A DNA stretch of 64,000 nucleotides from Limnanthes douglasii subsp. nivea. Its lineage: Eukaryota; Streptophyta; Magnoliopsida; Brassicales; Limnanthaceae. The translations under genes were made by a program, and so were the position numbers. Location: contig JAUPFV010000001.1 of NCBI GenBank assembly GCA_036936605.1, forward strand, positions 113,964,771-114,028,770. The letters are read 5' to 3'. The notes beneath the pieces were generated by a model. That model was not told the DNA's origin. It worked only from the letters and a program-made list of their open reading frames with translations, and did no database searches. How positions within the stretch are numbered: position 1 is the first letter of the stretch; each line of letters opens with the position of its first letter. Below, in pieces: positions 57,700-64,000 of the stretch.

Positions 57700-58320
57700 T
57701 TATAAAACTGTAACTAGAAGGGTTGTATTGGCAAAATATTATTTACCTTTTATTACGACGAATGCTAAAACATCAGTCCGACAAATATTTACACACGCAA
57801 TACATATATTAGTGATTCCACTATAATTTATATATGAAACAATACCCTTTGAAAAATGGGGTCTTGATTTGGTTGGACCTCTACCAATGACATCCATGAA
57901 TCGTCAAACTATTATTGCTGCAGTTGATTATTTTTCTAAGTGGTAAGAAATAGAACCTATCTTTAGAACTACATCCAAAATGGTTATAAAATTTATCATA
58001 TCTAATGTACGTTGTAGATTCGGGATCTTAAGAATTATTACAACAAAATAATTGCCTTAAATTCGAAAATAAAGACATAGAGGTCTTATGTGCTTCCCGA
58101 GGGTTTTAACATAGCTTTTCATCACATTTTCACCCTCAAGCCAATGAGTAAGTTAAAGTTTTCAACATAACTATTCTGAATGACTTGAAGATGAATTTTA
58201 AAAAAGCAACATAAAATGGCCAAATTATTTGCAAAAAATGTTATGGGCTTATCGTACTACCCCTCAAACCACAACCAATAATCCCATTTTGCTTTGGTTC
58301 ATGGGATGAATGCAGTAACA
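57700..58320 (+). pseudogene. Gypsy integrase remnant
   Basis: PFEKWGLDLVGPLPMTSMNR and TIIAAVDYFSKW hold the first catalytic Asp and the typical VDYFSKW. After a stop, later scraps include a HFHPQANE-like stretch and LWAYRTTPQTTTN near 58240-58275. Confidence 0.8.
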
Positions 58321-59339
58321 CCAACCGAATTTACACTCGCATCGTTCCAAATTAAAAACTACTCCGAGGAGGATAATTATACAACCAAGAAAGGTGAGTT
58401 GGCCTAATTGAAGAGAAAAAAAATGAGGGCCCATGTAAGATATGTTCATTATTGAACTCCGGTGAGAAGTAAATATGCACCTTGGTTTGAAGGAGAGAAT
58501 TTAAAATGGGGACGTAATTTTAAATAAGGTCTTCCTACACACTAAATATAAAAGGCTAAGGAAATTGGTACTTAATTGGGAAGTGCCTTATTCAATTGTC
58601 AAAAGAATTAAGCCTGGAACCTATCGGTTGACAGACCAAAAACGCAATTATGTTCGACATCCGTGAAATTCTGATATTTAAGACTTTACCTTGAATATTT
58701 ATAAAAATAAATATGTATTTTCTTTTTTCTTATGTAAATATTCGGATACCTACTCTTCTTAACATGCTGGCCCGAGGAGGTTTTAATGAGGTGTCTGAAC
58801 CATTTGAAATTTATCACATTTTCTTTTTATAATCCTTGTGTTATTTTATTTTTGTGATTCGTGTATTTTTGGTATCACAATAAAAAAGTCCAAACATTCG
58901 TTGGTCATGTTTTATAAAGTTCCAACATTAGTTGGTTACAATTACAAGGTTCCAACATTAATTGGGCCATAATTAAAAGGTTCCAACATTAGTTGGTCAT
59001 GTGTAGAGGTGATGATCCAAATGTAAACAATTTATTTACCTTCAAAGAAAGAAAATACATATGGGTTAGATTAAAGGCATTATTTGGATTCAAAGGAACA
59101 TTACAATAAATATTTTAATAACCTTTGAATGTAGAAAATCCTAAGGAGTTATATGACTAAAAACAAATGATAAAATAAAGGTAATTCATTGATAAAATAC
59201 CAAATACAAGATGCCTTGGTTGTGCTAAGGATTTGTAAAAATCCGAACGAGGTACTACAAGATGCATTGCATATGCCAATGACTTAAAAAACATGGTGAG
59301 AACAAGGATAAGCAAAACATAAAGATAAAATAATTTTTC

Positions 59340-61766
59340 TTCAGGCTTTTTCCCATCGACGTCATCTTCTTATGTGCTCCAACATTCAGAGTCTCCACTT
59401 TCACTTTATTAGGGCTTTTGAACATTTGAATATCTTGATATGCCTAGCTGATCAACTAAAGACTTGTAGTTGGGTGATGATTCCTCCGGGAATAACTCTC
59501 ACAGAGATCCAGGGTTTAATTTTAGGAATACCTTATGATAAACTAGGACTATATCTTATTTGATTGAAGCATCCCATTTAGATAAGTACTTTGAAATCTG
59601 GTAAGCATATTTGTATACCGTGATTTTCTTATCTTTCACAACCTGAGCCTTAAATGCATTTAGATCCCCTTTAAATTTCTTAGTGAGAGCATCTTGATCT
59701 TTCAATTACTTCGACAAATGCTCTATAGCCTCTTTGTCACTTTCGACCCGACTCTTATACTTTTTAATCTCATCGGATCTAGATGACTAAAACTCTTCAT
59801 GGGCAGTCTTTAGCTTCTTAAGTTGTTCACTGGTAACCATATCGTCATTTGTTAGACCATCAACGCTTGTTTTCTCTTATTCGAAAGTTTTTTTGTGACG
59901 CTCGCATTCATCTTTAAGCAAAGTGATAGTTTTTTGTATGCTTTAATTTTCCGTTCTAACTTAGGAATAGGCTTCACAAAGCGTAACATCGTGTATGCCA
60001 GAGTGTCTTGCTCATTCACTAACTGAAAAGGCACATCTTCGAATGTATTAGTTGGATCACGAAATCCTTTTTTCAAAAGCTTCGAAATTGATCGCCTTCA
60101 CTATACCCACTAGGCAACCCTCATTGTAGGTATGTTTCTCTCTCAGTGGAACCAAGGGATAACTCAGTTTGGTTACTAGAAGAAAATCAGTTTGAACTGT
60201 GACGGGGACGATTTTCGAATTGGTATCCGTTTTTTTTTCTTTCATTTTCCTTCTTTTAATATAATGTTTGTCCTTCTTATATGTCTTCTTCATCTTTAAG
60301 ATGGGGAGGGGGGGGGGGCTCTTCGAGTATTTTACCCACTTTAATATTTTCATCAAACATTATTAGTAAAGGTTCATCGAGCTGATATACCTCCTTAACA
60401 CAAATGGTATTTTTATTTGAACCTTTCTCCACTCAATAACTGGGAGCTTTAGTCCTGGTTGGAAGGAAAACTATATCGTCGCAGGTTTTAATCAAATTAA
60501 GAATCACCAGTGGATGAGGCGGGATACTAAATTGTCCCCAAGACAAGTCTCGTTCAGAATTGGTCCTCCAAAGATGACTCCAAACTAGAGTGTTAATTAT
60601 TGAAAGTAACTTTAGCAGCCTCTAGATGTTGCTGGTAAGACTTCAGTATCGTTGCAGAAGATATCTAAAAAATAAATTACGAACGTAAATAATAATGGAG
60701 GTAATAGGTTAAGTTCGGGGAGTTACATATACTCTTCCTAAAGTTTGGACACATCTCAGATTTCCATTCGAAAATATTTTTTCCCATCTCCCAACAACCA
60801 GTGATAAATAAAAACTGCATTTTCTAGAGTTCATCAGCCTTCAAAAAGTCATTCACAACCTTATATTCGTCCATCAGGTTGAAAAATAGAAAAATATCCA
60901 AGAATTCCTTGACAACCTAGCTATAAAAATAATATTCTCCATTAACATTCATATTTTTTACAAGCCATACGCCATGATACATAAATCAGGGTGAACGGGG
61001 CGATTGGACTAGCCTAACTTGGGTATAATCCCACCAGATCAAAGTAATTGACTATATTTAGATATAAGAGAAACTGAAGACCCTAGTTTAATACATCCAG
61101 ATAAACAACCAATTATCTTTCCCCATAACTCATGGGTGTCTCACCATTCTTGGTCAATCATATATTCACCTCCTTTGGAAATCCCCATTTCTCATGAAGC
61201 GAGTTCAACTCACTATCCAGGAAATAGTTGTAAGAACTTCAGTAAGAGAGAGTAAATATTTGTGACTTACCTTTTGAAAGTTAGGCCCACACGCCCAACC
61301 AATAAAGGATGAAGTTCCACATCTTCCACTTCAGTAGCTTTACCCTTGCTACCCTTGCTGCTCTTAGCCTTCTGAGTTTTCTCTAGGACTTTTTTTGAGT
61401 CCTTAATATTCTCTCCAGATTGGCCTGATTATCTTTAGAGGATAATTCTCTTTGATATTTAAACCCATAGCTTTGAAAGTATAATGATATCTACGGGCGA
61501 TTTTTCATTGTGACCGTATCAGTCTCGAAGAGTGATTTGTTCAGGTGGAATATTGAACGGTAGATTGAAGTTCGACTAAGATATTGTGTATCTTGTATGG
61601 GTAAACACTTGCGTAGTCGAAGGTCTGCCAGGTGACAATTGGTTCATTGGATTCAGATAATCCTGCAGTTCTCCTAGCAGCTTTCTTTTCTTCGTGTTTG
61701 TTTGACAGACGTAATAAACTGGTGAGAATGGTGTTAGCAATGAAGATGCAAGTTTCTCAAAAGGCA
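59340..61766 (-). pseudogene. Antisense ORF region of the gypsy element
   Basis: On the minus strand, opposite to gag-pol, pieces read in order MPFEKLASSLLTPF (61766), LNSLHEKWGFPKEVN (about 61200), TPMSYGE and VVYLDVL with GLQFLLYLNIVNYFDLVGLY (61150-61040), ASPIAPFTLIYVSWRMACKK, a GYFSIFQPDGR stretch (about 60880), an open Lys-rich piece at 60356-60057, and a coiled-coil-like end with ERKIKAYKKLSLCLK (59960-59900). Order and wording resemble the antisense proteins of Tat-lineage gypsy elements (the putative gypsy-type transposon domain, Transposase_28 in Pfam), which is recognition from memory and untested. A possible splice donor (AAAAGGTAAGT) near 61270 suggests introns. Function of these proteins is not established. 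Confidence 0.6.
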
Positions 61767-62350
61767 TCGTCTGAAAACAACGGTGGTGGCTGATCAGAAC
61801 ACGCAATGAAAACAACGATAAAAAAGATGAAAAACTTCTCTCTCTAAAAACTTATTGTAAGAGAAAAGTGATGGAAAATATTATAAGAGAACTATAGAGA
61901 AGCCCAATAGTATTTTCTCTACGAGCTCATTAGATGTAACCATATGGAAGATGAAAAGTCTTTAACAGTTATTGTTTATGGAGAAGTTGAACCGTCTTCA
62001 ACCATCATCATGCTTCACCACTAAAAGGAGGAGTCATGGGCTCAATATATTAATGACACGTGTCTAAACGTATTACAAGAATAACCCCGAAGGCCTCATA
62101 CAAAAATATCCAAGAACATTTGCAAATCATTTCAAAATCTCCAATGAATACGTTCGGTCAAAATACAACTCATATAAAGTACTAAGTGATAAAAAAAACT
62201 GAATCTGAATAAAGTGATTTATAATGGAATTTATACATTAGTCCTCCCGGAAGTATTTCACGATGACTATTGGACTAATGGAGCTATCTAATGAGGACAA
62301 AATTATCTGAAGGCCAAATCGGACAAATAGATGATTAAGTTAACATTTAC

Positions 62351-62367
62351 TATATATATATATATAT
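62351..62367. repeat. Short (AT)n tract in right gypsy LTR
   Basis: About eight AT units, absent from the left LTR; part of the length difference between the two. Confidence 0.9.
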
Positions 62368-62679
62368 AAAGTTGTAACAATTTAGAAATATTTAAGTAAT
62401 TGGGCTTATTTTATTATGCTTATTTTATAATTGGGCTAGATAATTAGCCCATAAATTTGTTTGGCCCATTAGGCCCAACAAGATTAAGTTGCTTATAAAT
62501 AAGTTTTTAGATTATCTAAATAAAGGTGGTTGAAAAAGTCATTTTCTCTAAACATAATCTTTTAGTGTCTCTCTAAATTAAATTCTAACAGCTCAATTTT
62601 CTCTTTACCTTCCATCCAAAAATCAATTATTTCTTATATTATTACCCAAAAATCCATCCAAAAATCATTGACCTGGTCA

Positions 62680-63533
62680 CAGGTATCTTATCACATCTTT
62701 AAGCTTAGATTGAGTCATTATGTTGTGGATCACTATTTAGTTTCCCTTACTATTCATTTAGGTTTTGTCTAATTTACATATTCAACCCTTATCAATAACA
62801 CACATAGTCATTGCAAATGAAATATGTAAGAAACATAATTTTCTATGTTGATAAAATTTGTATATCAGAATTTTTTTTATTTGTGAATTGAGTTTTAAAT
62901 TTTAGGTTGCTTAATCTACAATGTCGAACATCTAAGATTTTGAATTAACGGGGTCGTCCAACCCATAGTATTTTAGTTGAGGTTGAACAGTTAAAGTGTG
63001 GTTTTGGTTGGACCATCGAGTTTTTGGATCTTTCATTGATTACTGTAAGGAGTCGGGATCTTGAAATTTGATATTGTTGAATTTTGGATCCTCTAAATAT
63101 TGAAATTTTTGACATAGGTAATCAAACTCCTAAGGTTCGTTTAAGTAGATTGTAAGCCTTACATTTTATTTTGTTTTTAAATTTTATATATTTTCAGACC
63201 TAATTATTTTTAGCCGAACCGACACGACTCTGATGTGCTTGGTTCGATATTATCCATATTTATACTTCATTACAATCACATCCGGCTAAAACTTCTATTG
63301 ATTTTTTATTCCAAATAATAATAATAATAATACTAATATAATCGATATATCTTTTGCCAAAATCAAAAGATATTCGATATTTGTACTGAAGTTGGATATC
63401 TACCATAATATTTTGAATAATAATAATAATAAATATTATTGACGATCTATTTTTTAAATGACAAAAAACCGTACCACAAAATTAATTTTATTTATTTTTG
63501 TATGAGAACTTATTTGTAAATTTATAAAACAGC
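62680..63533. other. Intergenic DNA with (AAT)n tracts
   Basis: Short AAT microsatellites at about 63318-63340 and 63415-63433. An inverted repeat at 63342-63381 (ATCGATATATCTTTT with a partner AAAAGATATTCGATAT) could form a hairpin. No gene seen. Confidence 0.5.
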
Positions 63534-63690
63534 ATTCCTTCCATTCTAAAATGTAGGTCATTTTAAAAAATAATTTTTATCTTATACTCGCATCTCTCTA
63601 TAAATTTTAATATTATTTATTATACACTATCAATTAATTTTTTTAATAATTATCCTTAATATTTGTGCGTATTTTGGGATGGAAGGAGTA
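63534..63690. mobile_element. Stowaway-like miniature element (157 bp)
   Basis: The left end ATTCCTTCCATTCTAAAATG and the complement of the right end (ATTACTCCTTCCATCCC) form an imperfect terminal inverted repeat of the CTCCNTCCGTCCC type used by Stowaway (Tc1/mariner) elements. The interior is AT-rich with no ORF. TA target duplication is consistent on the right (GGAGTA) but unclear on the left. Confidence 0.75.
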
Positions 63691-63859
63691 ATTTTTAGAA
63701 ATTTGGTCTCAACCTAACCCAACGAAAATCGGCGTGCATAAAGTAAAATATAAACCGGCTCAAATTTGTGAGCATCAACATACCACCACCCTGGGACGAT
63801 CGGCCGCAGATTCCGGGCAGCTTTCTAAAGGTCCCATTCTCTCATTTTTTCCCGTTTTA

Positions 63860-64000
63860 CTTAGTTAACCCTAATTTACTCCATCTATTGCTATTTTCTT
63901 CTCCGATTTGTTTGTTTCTTTGTGTTATTGTTCTTATATATTCTATTATGCTGCTTGATTTGAGGGATGGACGAACTGGCAGTCGTATGGATATACTCTG
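63860..64000 (+). CDS. Probable 5' end of a gene leaving the window
   Basis: From about 63820 the composition changes to a CT-rich, leader-like sequence (TTCTCTCATTTTTTCCCG, AACCCTAATTTACTCC) typical of plant 5' UTRs. Two ATGs are open to the window end: 63948 (MLLDLRDGRTGSRMDIL) and 63967 (MDELAVVWIYS). I cannot say which is used or what the protein is; either could lie in a leader exon. Confidence 0.4.

Larger units (their letters stand above)
53084..62679 (+). mobile_element. Ty3-gypsy element, Tat lineage, with antisense ORF region (9.6 kb)
   Basis: LTRs at about 53084-53454 and 62289-62679 share AAATCGGACAAAT.GATGATTAAG, CTTATAAATAAG-like and ATCCATCCAAAAATCATTGACC blocks. On the + strand the interior has gag (54280-55345), protease remnants, reverse transcriptase (55800-56480), two RNase H segments and integrase (57700-58320). 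Between pol and the right LTR lies 3-4 kb with coding traces only on the minus strand (59340-61766). A second, archaeal-type RNase H (RFGFKASNNE ... LAGLRLA) together with an antisense ORF is characteristic of the Tat group (Ogre, Retand, Grande). LTR edges are inferred from the comparison; a target duplication was not confirmed. All frames are broken. Confidence 0.87.

Overview
The window is nuclear DNA of a flowering plant, almost certainly a eudicot. It is AT-rich, its genes are split by GT-AG introns, and it is crowded with plant-type retrotransposons, hAT and Stowaway-like miniature elements and plant mobile domain (PMD) genes. I cannot name the species. No organellar or bacterial insert was seen.

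Host genes. Two look complete: an ABIL1-like gene (9 exons, minus strand, 19294-22363), a subunit of the SCAR/WAVE actin-nucleation complex, and a two-exon gene for a probable plastid DUF2358 protein (minus strand, 40134-44015) whose 3.1 kb intron holds a small LTR element. A third, an RGXT/MGP4-type GT77 xylosyltransferase (6064-7798), has clean exons but no N-terminal exon in view. A tRNA-Gly(UCC) lies at 5806-5877. The last 60 bases look like the start of another gene running out of the window.

Layout. 304-5377: a LINE of the plant L1 type with a perfect 14-bp target duplication; both ORFs are colinear but each carries two in-frame stops. 5.8-7.8 kb: tRNA and xylosyltransferase. 8.1-12.2 kb: a PMD-gene region with a small unknown gene and two GC-rich arrays of dyad motifs at 23-bp pitch, the strangest structure here. 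13.3-17.8 kb: a PMD relic, then an internally deleted Ty1-copia element with a 5-bp target duplication. 19.3-22.6 kb: ABIL1. 22.6-31 kb: decayed repeats, including a ~310-bp tandem array, a second PMD relic split by a hAT-type miniature element with an 8-bp target duplication, and a Ty3-gypsy pol fragment. 31.25-36.79 kb: a Ty1-copia element nested in that gypsy pol, which resumes on the far side. 40.1-44.0 kb: DUF2358 gene. 44.4-49.6 kb: a third copia (plus strand). 49.6-52.7 kb: a fourth, short-LTR copia (minus strand). 53.1-62.7 kb: a 9.6 kb Tat-lineage gypsy element with a decayed gag-pol and a separate antisense ORF region. 62.7-64 kb: intergenic DNA with a Stowaway-like element and the start of the next gene.

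All retroelement coding regions are broken by stops or frameshifts, so none looks autonomous. Exon coordinates come from reading splice sites and checking that phases join; LTR edges are marked approximate where target duplications could not be confirmed.
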